Shown here piece after piece: positions 1 through 5,961 of a stretch of 6,200 bases of DNA; within the stretch, counting starts at the first letter, position 1; each line of letters begins with the position of its first letter. Location: positions 1 to 6,200 of the forward strand of contig JBBAEA010000174.1 of the NCBI GenBank assembly GCA_041656175.1. The letters are read 5' to 3'. This stretch comes from JBBAEA01 sp041656175. Its GTDB lineage: Bacteria; Myxococcota_A; Bradymonadia; UBA4248. Made by a program: the position numbers and the translations under genes. The notes beneath the pieces are model-generated. The model saw only the letters and a list, made by a program, of their open reading frames with translations. It searched no databases and was not told where the DNA came from.

Positions 1-86
1 ATTTGCATACGCTATGCGTGCGTCGGGCGAGGGCGCTTGCAAACGTTATTTTTTAGTTTTTGTCTTGACAATCAAGACGGTATCTC

Positions 87-120
87 CGCGGGGACACCCC
101 GCGACGCCCCGCCCGTTTTT
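87..120 (+). terminator. GC-rich hairpin followed by T-run, possible terminator
   Basis: A perfect 7-bp stem CGCGGGG/CCCCGCG (87-93 and 97-103) with a 3-nt loop is followed after 12 nt by five T (116-120). A second perfect 7-bp stem GTCTTGA/TCAAGAC (62-68/72-78, loop CAA) lies just before it. The gap between stem and T-run is long for an intrinsic terminator, and no plus-strand gene is visible to its left inside the window, so this could equally be part of the repeat-like structured block. Confidence 0.3.
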
Positions 121-150
121 GGCGAAACAGGACTTTGCAGTCGCCCTAGG

Positions 151-190
151 GTTTGGGGCGGTAGCCCCAATAGATTAGAGTTTCCCTAAG
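151..190. repeat. Hairpin-bearing dispersed repeat, copy A
   Basis: About 40 nt that recur 181 bp downstream at 332-371. The first 22 nt are identical in the two copies and contain the hairpin TTGGGGC-GGTA-GCCCCAA (153-159/164-170); the rest differs by several substitutions and one length change around 'AGAGttTCCCTAA'. The shared context may extend a little further left ('gccct(t)ag...ggg'). Copy A runs directly into a 16-bp hairpin (170-205), whose right arm is absent from copy B. Confidence 0.7.
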
Positions 191-205
191 GAAGCTCTGA
201 TCTAT
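170..205 (+). other. 16-bp hairpin with CTAA loop
   Basis: The left arm 170-185 pairs with the right arm 190-205 over 16 positions around the loop CTAA (186-189). Fourteen pairs are Watson-Crick. The other two (176/199 and 181/194) are T opposite G, which would be G-U pairs in a plus-strand RNA but A-C mismatches in a minus-strand RNA. That asymmetry suggests structure kept in a plus-strand transcript, although two positions are little evidence. No T-run follows, so it does not look like an intrinsic terminator. Confidence 0.6.
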
Positions 206-295
206 GTAAAAAATGCCAAAAAAGCAGCTTGAGCAAAATAACGAAAGTTAGGTGAGTCTTCAAAATAAAGTCAATAAAATCAATATTCTAGACAC

Positions 296-326
296 AAAAA
301 CGGGTTCTAAGGGCGATAGCCCTTAG
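296..326 (-). terminator. Probable terminator downstream of the FGE-like gene
   Basis: Read on the minus strand, a perfect 8-bp stem CTAAGGGC/GCCCTTAG with a 4-nt loop (326-319/314-307) is followed after AACCCG by five T (300-296). It lies 40-70 nt beyond the stop codon of the 366-1550 gene, where the end of that transcript would be expected. The 6-nt gap before the T-run weakens the call. A second hairpin (334-351, inside repeat copy B) lies between it and the stop codon. Confidence 0.5.
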
Positions 327-331
327 ACGGG

Positions 332-371
332 GTTTGGGGCGGTAGCCCCAATAAATCAGAGCTCCCTAAAG
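332..371. repeat. Hairpin-bearing dispersed repeat, copy B
   Basis: This is the second copy of the element at 151-190, with the same hairpin TTGGGGC-GGTA-GCCCCAA at 334-340/345-351. Its right end ('ctccctaaag') includes the TAG stop codon (368-366) and the last leucine codon of the minus-strand gene, so the element abuts or supplies the gene's 3' end. The long right-hand arm of the 16-bp hairpin seen beside copy A is missing. Confidence 0.65.
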
Positions 372-1550
372 TGAGCGGACTAGCCTAAAACCCAAAACTT
401 CGGAGCTACTATCGGAGTTTGTACCTCTTCGTCTTGCTAAACGACAGTCTTTGCTGGGGCTAGAGTATCCGCCACCTTTGTAGCTGCGTTGAGATGTGAG
501 AGAGCTGGGGTCTTGTACGGGGTCAAGATCTCCTGTGGGTGTTTCGACGTACTCGTCATGACACCATTCGGCGACATTGCCTGACATATCGTAGATGCCC
601 CATGCATTAGGCGACTTTGTCGCTAGCTCTTGCACGCGCCCACCACTGTTTTTAATGTACCACGCGATGTCGTTAAGGAGTTCTGTGGCGCTTGCTTCGT
701 TACTAGCGTTTCCGCTGTAGTAACTACCAGCAGTGCCCGCGCGTGCAGCATATTCCCATTCTGCTTCGGTGGGTAAGCGATAGCCGCGGCAGCGGTAAAT
801 GTCTTGCACCGGCGCACACTGCACCTCCTTCTCTTCGCCCTCGCAGTGGTAGCAAGCTTCGAGCGACTCGCGTGCAGATTTCGCGTTGGCGCAGTTTGCC
901 GCTTCATGCCAAGTGATACCCGCCACAGGGTGTGAATCTATATAGTTTTGTTTTGGGGAGTAGCCAAGGAGCTGCGTAAAAGTTTTGAAGCTCATTTCGT
1001 GCTTCTGCATACAGTAGTCGTGTGTAAGCATAACGGCTCGTGAAAATTCGTTATCCTCCCTCTCAAACTCGCTTTCGCTTGAGCCCATCACAAAAGTACC
1101 TGCTTTTACTTGGTAGTAATCGCTTGGACACAGTTTACACTGGCCAGCTTCGCAACTCACGCCGTTTTTACACTCAACGCCGCCTTTGCCGACACAGCCG
1201 CCGCAGTGTTGGGCTGAATTTTGAGTATCGACCTCGCAGCCGTTACTCCAGTCGCCATCGCAGTTGGCAAAACCTTGCGGGCACTCGTAGAGACACGCAT
1301 TGTCGTGACACGGAAAATTGCCACAATCAATGCCACAGCTGCCGCAATTTTGTGCATCGGATGCTGTGCATGAATTTGCGCAAAACAACATGTTCTTGCC
1401 GCAGCGCTTTTCCACTTGCTCTGGGTCGCTGGGATCAAAATCGTCGTATTGCGCCTCGGCGCAAGAGGACAAGAATAGAGAAAATAGCAAAAACAGCGCT
1501 GCTATAGCGAAGTGAAGAGTTTCTTCTTGAGTTTTTGCTATGTAATGCAT
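366..1550 (-). CDS. Lipoprotein with Cys-rich spacer and FGE/SUMF1-type domain
   Basis: This 394-residue product starts with a signal peptide (hydrophobic 13-27) and a lipobox L-S-S-C with the lipidation cysteine at 30, so it is probably a lipoprotein. Residues 50-141 are Cys-rich with Stig1-like NCGSCG and HCGGC motifs. Residues 144 to the end match the formylglycine-generating enzyme (FGE-sulfatase, SUMF1) fold: AGTFVMGS (150-157), HPVAGITWHEA (207-217), YRLPTEAEWEYAARAGT (257-273), GIYDMSGNVAEWC (318-330) and GFRLVR (387-392). True FGE uses two cysteines in a C-x4-C pair; here they align with Ser364 and Cys369, so formylglycine synthesis is unlikely and a structural or binding role fits better. 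A Cys cluster (220, 233, 236, 245, 254) is inserted before the RLPTEAEWE motif. The ATG is the only usable start: an in-frame TAA lies 11 codons upstream. No clear Shine-Dalgarno is visible, and the n-region is unusually acidic. Confidence 0.92.
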   Translation of the reverse strand: MHYIAKTQEETLHFAIAALFLLFSLFLSSCAEAQYDDFDPSDPEQVEKRCGKNMLFCANSCTASDAQNCGSCGIDCGNFPCHDNACLYECPQGFANCDGDWSNGCEVDTQNSAQHCGGCVGKGGVECKNGVSCEAGQCKLCPSDYYQVKAGTFVMGSSESEFEREDNEFSRAVMLTHDYCMQKHEMSFKTFTQLLGYSPKQNYIDSHPVAGITWHEAANCANAKSARESLEACYHCEGEEKEVQCAPVQDIYRCRGYRLPTEAEWEYAARAGTAGSYYSGNASNEASATELLNDIAWYIKNSGGRVQELATKSPNAWGIYDMSGNVAEWCHDEYVETPTGDLDPVQDPSSLTSQRSYKGGGYSSPSKDCRLARRRGTNSDSSSEVLGFRLVRSL

Positions 1551-1582
1551 TTTGTTTTCGTAGGTGAAATGTTTGTTAACAA

Positions 1583-1611
1583 TTTAGGGCGACTCAAGTA
1601 GCCGCCCTAAA
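1583..1611 (-). other. Hairpin between the two genes
   Basis: A perfect 9-bp stem TTTAGGGCG/CGCCCTAAA (1583-1591/1603-1611) with an 11-nt loop lies in the 78-bp gap after the large gene's stop and before the FGE-like gene. No T-run follows on the minus strand, so a strong intrinsic terminator is unlikely. An RNA processing or stability element, or a weak attenuator, is possible. A smaller hairpin GCCCA/TGGGC (1621-1625/1632-1636) holds the large gene's stop codon in its loop. I see no convincing promoter in the gap. Confidence 0.55.
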
Positions 1612-1628
1612 ACTCACATCGCCCAAAA

Positions 1629-4600
1629 CTATGGGCAATGGAACTTGCCAAGACCTGTCAGAATGTCAACGCCTTTGCTATTCCATTCAACACTCGGATC
1701 AAAAGCATCACTGCCAACTCGATCACCGCTTGTTACACTGCACTTACGTTCAAGCGTGTGGTCGGTCGTCGAAATCGTTGTGCCACCGCTCACGCCCTTC
1801 CAACCAGCATTTCCAGGGTCTTGACCGATCTTTCCAATAACGTCGTAGACCTGCGCCCCGCATTTTAGCTCAATCGCGTCGTTGCCAGTGTGACTTAAAG
1901 CACCAGACTTTTGGGAACAGTTAGCTGAAGCATTAATACTTGAATTACACAAGCTGTAGACAGATTTGGGCGCAATAGAACCAGTGAGGTGAATAGTGGA
2001 TGAGGTGGTTTTTCCGTTGGAGTATACGTTTACATCACAAACCCTTGCAGATAAGTCAATGCTTACGTTTTCGGCGTTATATATTTCGACCGCTCTGTTG
2101 TTGCTACTTCCCTCGATGTACTCGCTAAAATATAGATTGAGACCCGTAGCGGGACTAATCGTGATGCTGCGCGTTTGGGTTTGCGTTAACTTTGTACTAG
2201 CGTCAATCACGATAGGCGCGCCACCATTAGGAGTACAGGCGTAATCGTCCGTACCATAGCTAAAGATGAAGGTACAATGGTACGTCCCAGGGTCTGCAAC
2301 AAGAGGATCCGACATAAACTCAACGTTATTGCCGCAATCGCTGCAGGCAGGGTTGTGATCAGAGTCGGGATTAAGGGGCCAGCCAGAGACTGCTTGGTTT
2401 AAATCTGTAGAGCAGCTCATATAGCCCAAAACGTCGTTTATGGTTTTACCGTCATTTAAGAGTATGCGCCCGTAGCCGATGCCGTTACTGCTCTCGAGGT
2501 GTTTGAATTGGCACCACGCTGGCGGCTGCTCTGCTTCCGCCATACATTGGCCCTTTAACGCATTACAGACTTCGTTTGCTTCGCACAAGGTGTCATCTTC
2601 CCAGTCTCCGTACATGCAGAGTTGCAATTGCTGGCCTACGCAACGGTAGCTATCCTCTATACAGGTTCCAGGGGCAACACACTGACTCGTATCAAAGCCG
2701 CTACAATCGCTTTTACAAAGCAAGCTACCCGTGTAACCAGCACCTAGCTGTGTTTCACAAGTCTTACCATTAAGCTGCGCTCCGTCGCATACTTCGCCTT
2801 GCTCAATGCGTCCGTTACCACAAACATCCTTGGCTACACAAGACGATGTATCTACACTACAAGAAGGCGTACATTTTAAATTACCCGATGCATAATCATC
2901 ACTGTAATCCTTACAGGTCGTTATATCGAGCAAGTACGCGCTACCATCGCAATCTTCCCCAAGTTCCTCTTGTACTATCCCGTCGCCGCAGTAAGCAGCA
3001 GCAGAGCAACTTGCTGTATCGTAGCTCTTGCAATCGTTGCTACAACGTAGCGTACCCGTAGAACCAGTGCCTACAATCGAGGCGCACGTAGCGCCACCAA
3101 GCTTCGTACCATCACAGACTTCGCCAGCATCAATCGTGTTATTACCACACTTTTTGACGCAAGAACCTACGTTAATCGTGCAATTACCATTACACGTAAG
3201 TGTTCCCGAGGAATAAAGCGCGGGGTCGTAACTTGCGCAAGCATTAGAACCGTTGCGGAACTTCGTTCCATCGCAGGCTTCGCCAGAATCAAGATTGCCG
3301 TTGCCACAACTTGGTGGTGCGCTACAGCCTCTGGTATCGAAGTGCTTGCAGCCATCCCCGCATTTTAGCACTCCCGTAGAACCTGCTCCCACAACCGAGG
3401 CGCATGTCGCGCCATTGAGTTTCGTTCCATCACAGTCCTCGCCTGTATCAATAACACCGTTACCGCATTTTACCTCAGGGGTGCAGCTACCTACGTTAAA
3501 GCCAGAACATGTGCTGTTACACGTCGGTGTCCCAACAGAGCCGTGACCTACAACTTGAGCACAAGTGCGGCCATTAAGATTCGTTCCATCACAAACTTCA
3601 CCGGCATCAATATTGCCGTTACCACATTTGCTAGCTTCCGTGCAGCTGCCGTTTTCGTAGCCAGTGCATGTTGCGTTGCAAAGCGGCGTGCCCGTTGAGC
3701 CCGGACCTACTTGAGTTGCACATGTACGACCGTTGAGCTGGGCGCCGTCACAGACTTCTTCGGGTTCGAGCTTTCCGTTACCACATTTTACTTCTGGTGA
3801 GCAAAGCCCAGTGTCGTAGTCGCTACAATTGGCTTTACAGCGCAGTTTTCCCGTAGAGCCGTAACCAACGATAAGCGCGCATGTTGCGCCTGCAAGGTTA
3901 GCGCCGTCGCAGACTTCGCCGATGTCAATTTTACCATCCCCGCAACTTTGTGGTGCGCTACAGCCTCTGGTATCAAAGTGCTTGCAGCCATCCCCGCATT
4001 TTAGCACTCCCGTAGAACCTGCTCCCACAACCGAGGCGCATGTCGCGCCATTGAGTTTCGTTCCATCACAAACTTCGCCTGCATCAATTGTACCGTTGTT
4101 GCAAGTCGAGGGCGCGCTACAAGCGCTCAGGTTAAAGCTCTTACAGTCGCTCGCACAAAGTACGTAACCTACAGAACCCGCCCCAACTTTATTCGCACAA
4201 GTTGCCCCTGCAAGGCTAGTTCCGTCGCAGACCTCGCCTCTTTCAATAACAGAGTTGCCACAACTCGTTGAAGCGGAGCAACCCGAGGTGTCAAAGCCGC
4301 TGCAACTGGAATTGCACCTTAAAGTGCCCACGGAATTAGGACCAACTTCGCTAGCACAAGTTTTATCGTTGAGGCGTGCGCCATCGCAAACTTCTTTACT
4401 CTCAATAATATTGTTGCCACAGCTTGCGGGCGCGGTACAGCCGGAAATATCGTAGCCAGCGCAGTTGGCGAGACATCGCAAAGTACCTATCGAGCCTGGC
4501 CCCACCACCGTTTCGCAGCTAACGCCAGCCTTTAGCGCCGTGCCGTCGCAAACGTCACTGCCATCAATGCGGTTGTTGCCACAGGTCGAGGCTGCGCTAC

Positions 4601-5810
4601 AGTTTTTGGTCGATATCTTGCAGTTATCGCAAGTCAATGTGCCCTTGGAACCCGCGCCAACGCGGCTCTCGCACGTAGCGCCATCGAACTTCGTACCGTC
4701 ACACTCCTCCGTCCCGTTAATGATACCGTCGCCACAAACCGCCCGCGCTGTACAGCCACTTATGTCGAATGCGTCGCAGTTTGCTGCGCATTTCAAATTC
4801 CCCGTCGATCCTACGCCAACGACGCTAGCGCAATTTTGATTGTTCAACTTCTCGGCGTCACATACTTCGCCAGCGTCCAGCTGATTGTTGCCGCAAAGCG
4901 TTGGTTTACTACAACCACGCGTGTCAAATTCTTGACAATTGCCTTTACACAACAAAAAGCCTGTAGAGCCAGCCCCTAAAACAGATTCGCAAGTATTTCC
5001 GCCAAGATCGTTGTTATCGCAACGCTCAGAGCCATCAATCCTACCATTGCCACAAGTCGTAGCAGCGCTACAGTCGCTTGTTATAAAACTCATGCAATCG
5101 GGCGCACATCGCAGCGTTCCTCGTGAGCCCTCACCCACCTGGCTCTCGCAAGTTTGGTCATTGAGCTTATCCGCGTCGCAGGCTTCGCCTTCTTCTATAA
5201 AACCGTTTCCGCAAACCGAGCTCACTTCTTTTTCGCAGCCGCTATTAATATCGTCATCGGCATCGGCGTAGCCTTTTGCACACACGATGTAACATTGCGA
5301 GTTTAAGCAATAACTGCGTTCTATGTGTAGTCTACTTTCACTCGGGTCGGGACAAGTTGCGCCGCAATCCCCGCAGTGCTTCGCGTTGTTCTTCGTATCG
5401 ACGCATTGATCTTGACATTGGCTAAAACCATCGGGACAGTTGCTCTCGCAGCTTGCATTCACACACAATTCACCTTTGTTACAGGCGTTTTCGCAAGCAT
5501 TGCAATGTGCTACATTCGACAGAACATCAACGCAGCCCGTCGAGCAGCACGCCGTCAAACACTGGCTCTGGTCGGCTTCACAAAAACACATCCCCTCCTT
5601 ACACACATTACCCACGCCACACGAATTGCCGCACGCGCCACAATTAAACACGTCTTCCTTTACGCAGGCTCCAGCGCAGCACAAATCAGTTTGATCGCAA
5701 TAATAAACCTCGCTTGCATCTTTGCATTCTTTGCGCAACGTGTCCGGGCTCGTTCCGCCGCACGCTGCCAAAAACACTGCCATTCCCAATAAAACCAGCA
5801 CTCGTCTCAT
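1629..5810 (-). CDS. Giant Cys-rich repeat lipoprotein with lamin-tail domain
   Basis: This product has 1393 residues. Residues 1-17 are a lipoprotein signal (MRRVLVLLGMAVFLAAC, lipobox L-A-A-C, lipidated Cys17). Residues 45-155 hold Stig1-like modules with NCGACGNSC, HCNACENAC and HCGDCGATC. Residues 200-1049 are sixteen tandem repeats of about 53 residues (CGNGxIDxGExCDG...GATCASxVGxGSTGxLxC...C..FDTSGC). Residues 1050-1089 are another six-Cys module. Residues 1098-1221 resemble the beta-sandwich module often found before LTD domains (NNVEFM...GTYHCTFIFSYG). Residues 1222-1393 are a lamin-tail domain (LYFSEYIEGSSNNRAVEIYN, DVIGKIGQDPG, TLERKCSVTSGD). It is probably an outer-surface stalk protein; no enzymatic motif is visible and the function is unknown. 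The reading frame continues upstream to 5999, but 5810 is chosen because the signal peptide begins there, AAAGGAG lies 6 nt upstream, and the extension would cover the promoter and repeat DNA. Confidence 0.93.
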   Translation of the reverse strand: MRRVLVLLGMAVFLAACGGTSPDTLRKECKDASEVYYCDQTDLCCAGACVKEDVFNCGACGNSCGVGNVCKEGMCFCEADQSQCLTACCSTGCVDVLSNVAHCNACENACNKGELCVNASCESNCPDGFSQCQDQCVDTKNNAKHCGDCGATCPDPSESRLHIERSYCLNSQCYIVCAKGYADADDDINSGCEKEVSSVCGNGFIEEGEACDADKLNDQTCESQVGEGSRGTLRCAPDCMSFITSDCSAATTCGNGRIDGSERCDNNDLGGNTCESVLGAGSTGFLLCKGNCQEFDTRGCSKPTLCGNNQLDAGEVCDAEKLNNQNCASVVGVGSTGNLKCAANCDAFDISGCTARAVCGDGIINGTEECDGTKFDGATCESRVGAGSKGTLTCDNCKISTKNCSAASTCGNNRIDGSDVCDGTALKAGVSCETVVGPGSIGTLRCLANCAGYDISGCTAPASCGNNIIESKEVCDGARLNDKTCASEVGPNSVGTLRCNSSCSGFDTSGCSASTSCGNSVIERGEVCDGTSLAGATCANKVGAGSVGYVLCASDCKSFNLSACSAPSTCNNGTIDAGEVCDGTKLNGATCASVVGAGSTGVLKCGDGCKHFDTRGCSAPQSCGDGKIDIGEVCDGANLAGATCALIVGYGSTGKLRCKANCSDYDTGLCSPEVKCGNGKLEPEEVCDGAQLNGRTCATQVGPGSTGTPLCNATCTGYENGSCTEASKCGNGNIDAGEVCDGTNLNGRTCAQVVGHGSVGTPTCNSTCSGFNVGSCTPEVKCGNGVIDTGEDCDGTKLNGATCASVVGAGSTGVLKCGDGCKHFDTRGCSAPPSCGNGNLDSGEACDGTKFRNGSNACASYDPALYSSGTLTCNGNCTINVGSCVKKCGNNTIDAGEVCDGTKLGGATCASIVGTGSTGTLRCSNDCKSYDTASCSAAAYCGDGIVQEELGEDCDGSAYLLDITTCKDYSDDYASGNLKCTPSCSVDTSSCVAKDVCGNGRIEQGEVCDGAQLNGKTCETQLGAGYTGSLLCKSDCSGFDTSQCVAPGTCIEDSYRCVGQQLQLCMYGDWEDDTLCEANEVCNALKGQCMAEAEQPPAWCQFKHLESSNGIGYGRILLNDGKTINDVLGYMSCSTDLNQAVSGWPLNPDSDHNPACSDCGNNVEFMSDPLVADPGTYHCTFIFSYGTDDYACTPNGGAPIVIDASTKLTQTQTRSITISPATGLNLYFSEYIEGSSNNRAVEIYNAENVSIDLSARVCDVNVYSNGKTTSSTIHLTGSIAPKSVYSLCNSSINASANCSQKSGALSHTGNDAIELKCGAQVYDVIGKIGQDPGNAGWKGVSGGTTISTTDHTLERKCSVTSGDRVGSDAFDPSVEWNSKGVDILTGLGKFHCP
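1632..2147 (-). other. Lamin-tail (LTD) domain of the large lipoprotein
   Basis: Residues 1222-1393 carry the LTD hallmarks: LYFSEYIEGSSNNRAVEIYN near the start, a DLS turn with beta strands after it, GDDAIELK-type GNDAIELKCG, DVIGKIGQDPG, and TTDHTLERKCSVTSGD...FDPSVEW. In bacteria this immunoglobulin-like fold occurs in secreted nucleases and surface proteins, usually as an accessory or binding unit. Here it forms the extreme C-terminus and no nuclease domain accompanies it. Confidence 0.88.
3314..3434 (-). repeat. Recent internal duplicate, copy in repeat 12
   Basis: This is 121 bp that match 3950-4070 with a single difference (3339 versus 3975). The last 95 bp (3340-3434) are identical. 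The offset is 636 bp, exactly four repeat units. Both copies encode the same DGTKLNGATCASVVGAGSTG...KHFDTRGCSAP stretch, while the sequence on either side diverges to the level of the other repeats. Confidence 0.93.
3950..4070 (-). repeat. Recent internal duplicate, copy in repeat 8
   Basis: Partner of 3314-3434. It lies in the repeat that begins CNNG instead of CGNG (residues 570-622). The identity stops sharply within the repeat on both sides, which points to a gene-conversion tract rather than duplication of whole blocks of repeats. Confidence 0.93.
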
Positions 5811-5816
5811 ACTCTG

Positions 5817-5823
5817 CTCCTTT
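5817..5823 (-). promoter_or_regulatory. Ribosome-binding site that fixes the large gene's start
   Basis: On the minus strand AAAGGAG lies 6 nt before the ATG at 5810, an ideal Shine-Dalgarno position. It decides the start against the upstream in-frame codons, which have no lipoprotein signal downstream of them at the right distance. Confidence 0.9.
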
Positions 5824-5849
5824 GTCGTAAACCCCTTGCCCAAAGCTAA

Positions 5850-5878
5850 AGTATAGCCTGAAGCATAACGCATTTCAA
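5850..5878 (-). promoter_or_regulatory. Sigma70-type promoter of the large gene
   Basis: On the minus strand, TTGAAA (5878-5873) and TATACT (5855-5850) are separated by exactly 17 nt, each differing from the consensus at one or two positions. Transcription would start near 5843, leaving a leader of about 33 nt that includes the AAAGGAG site. It is the only convincing promoter seen for the two minus-strand genes. Confidence 0.7.
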
Positions 5879-5961
5879 TGCAAATCATGACACTAAATAC
5901 ACAAGTTTTTTCCCGCCGCCACCCCCCCAGCACAACGTTTTTTACCACGAAAAGCTTTTTT

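Larger units (their letters stand above)
1..365. other. Non-coding region rich in hairpins
   Basis: No supported gene lies here. Inverted repeats seen directly are 5-9/13-17, 62-68/72-78, 87-93/97-103, 121-125/141-145, 153-159/164-170, 170-185/190-205, 307-314/319-326 and 334-340/345-351, most of them perfect with 3-4 nt loops. The stretch 206-300 is AT-rich and shows nothing recognisable. Plus-strand frames 1 and 2 stay open from the window edge to stops at 187 and 176, but their course runs through the hairpins and the peptides resemble no family I know, so I read them as chance. The region probably separates the minus-strand gene pair from whatever lies to the left and contains interspersed repeat elements. 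Confidence 0.7.
2664..5213 (-). repeat. Sixteen tandem Cys-rich repeats (about 159 bp each) inside the large gene
   Basis: Repeats begin at residues 200, 253, 306, 359, 410, 464, 517, 570, 623, 676, 729, 782, 835, 888, 941 and 997. Thirteen of them are exactly 53 residues; the ones at 359, 410 and 941 are 51, 54 and 56. Each has six cysteines: in CGNG, in ExCDG, in the ATC motif, before and inside the NC/DC pair, and at the end. The family resembles the CGNGxxxxGExCD repeats (DUF4215-like) common in deltaproteobacterial surface proteins. Three disulfides per repeat are likely, giving a rigid stalk; the acidic N/D-rich start could bind calcium, which is inference. Confidence 0.93.

Noticed and set aside
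1..189. Plus-strand open frames from the window edge to stops at 176 and 187
   Set aside because: They run through GC-rich palindromes and two overlapping frames are open at once; neither peptide resembles a known protein. A gene tail cannot be excluded because the left flank is missing.
206..300. Possible promoter in the AT-rich stretch (minus-strand TTGACT followed by weak -10 candidates)
   Set aside because: No -10 match better than three of six at a suitable spacing and no gene downstream within the window.
366..1121. Active sulfatase-maturing enzyme
   Set aside because: One of the two catalytic cysteines is absent and no sulfatase gene lies nearby, so only the fold is claimed.
2664..5213. 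CRISPR array, suggested by the regular repeat spacing
   Set aside because: The period is 159 bp, in frame, and encodes a conserved six-cysteine protein repeat; no short identical direct repeats with unique spacers.
3028..5271. Several open plus-strand frames opposite the repeat array
   Set aside because: They recur with the 159-bp period and have similar peptides because they are antisense shadows of the same repeats; no ribosome-binding sites or family resemblance.
5376..5792. 138-codon plus-strand frame opposite the signal peptide and Stig1-like modules
   Set aside because: It is an antisense shadow of a well-supported Cys-rich coding region; its alanine-rich content follows from the reverse complement of Cys and Gly codons.
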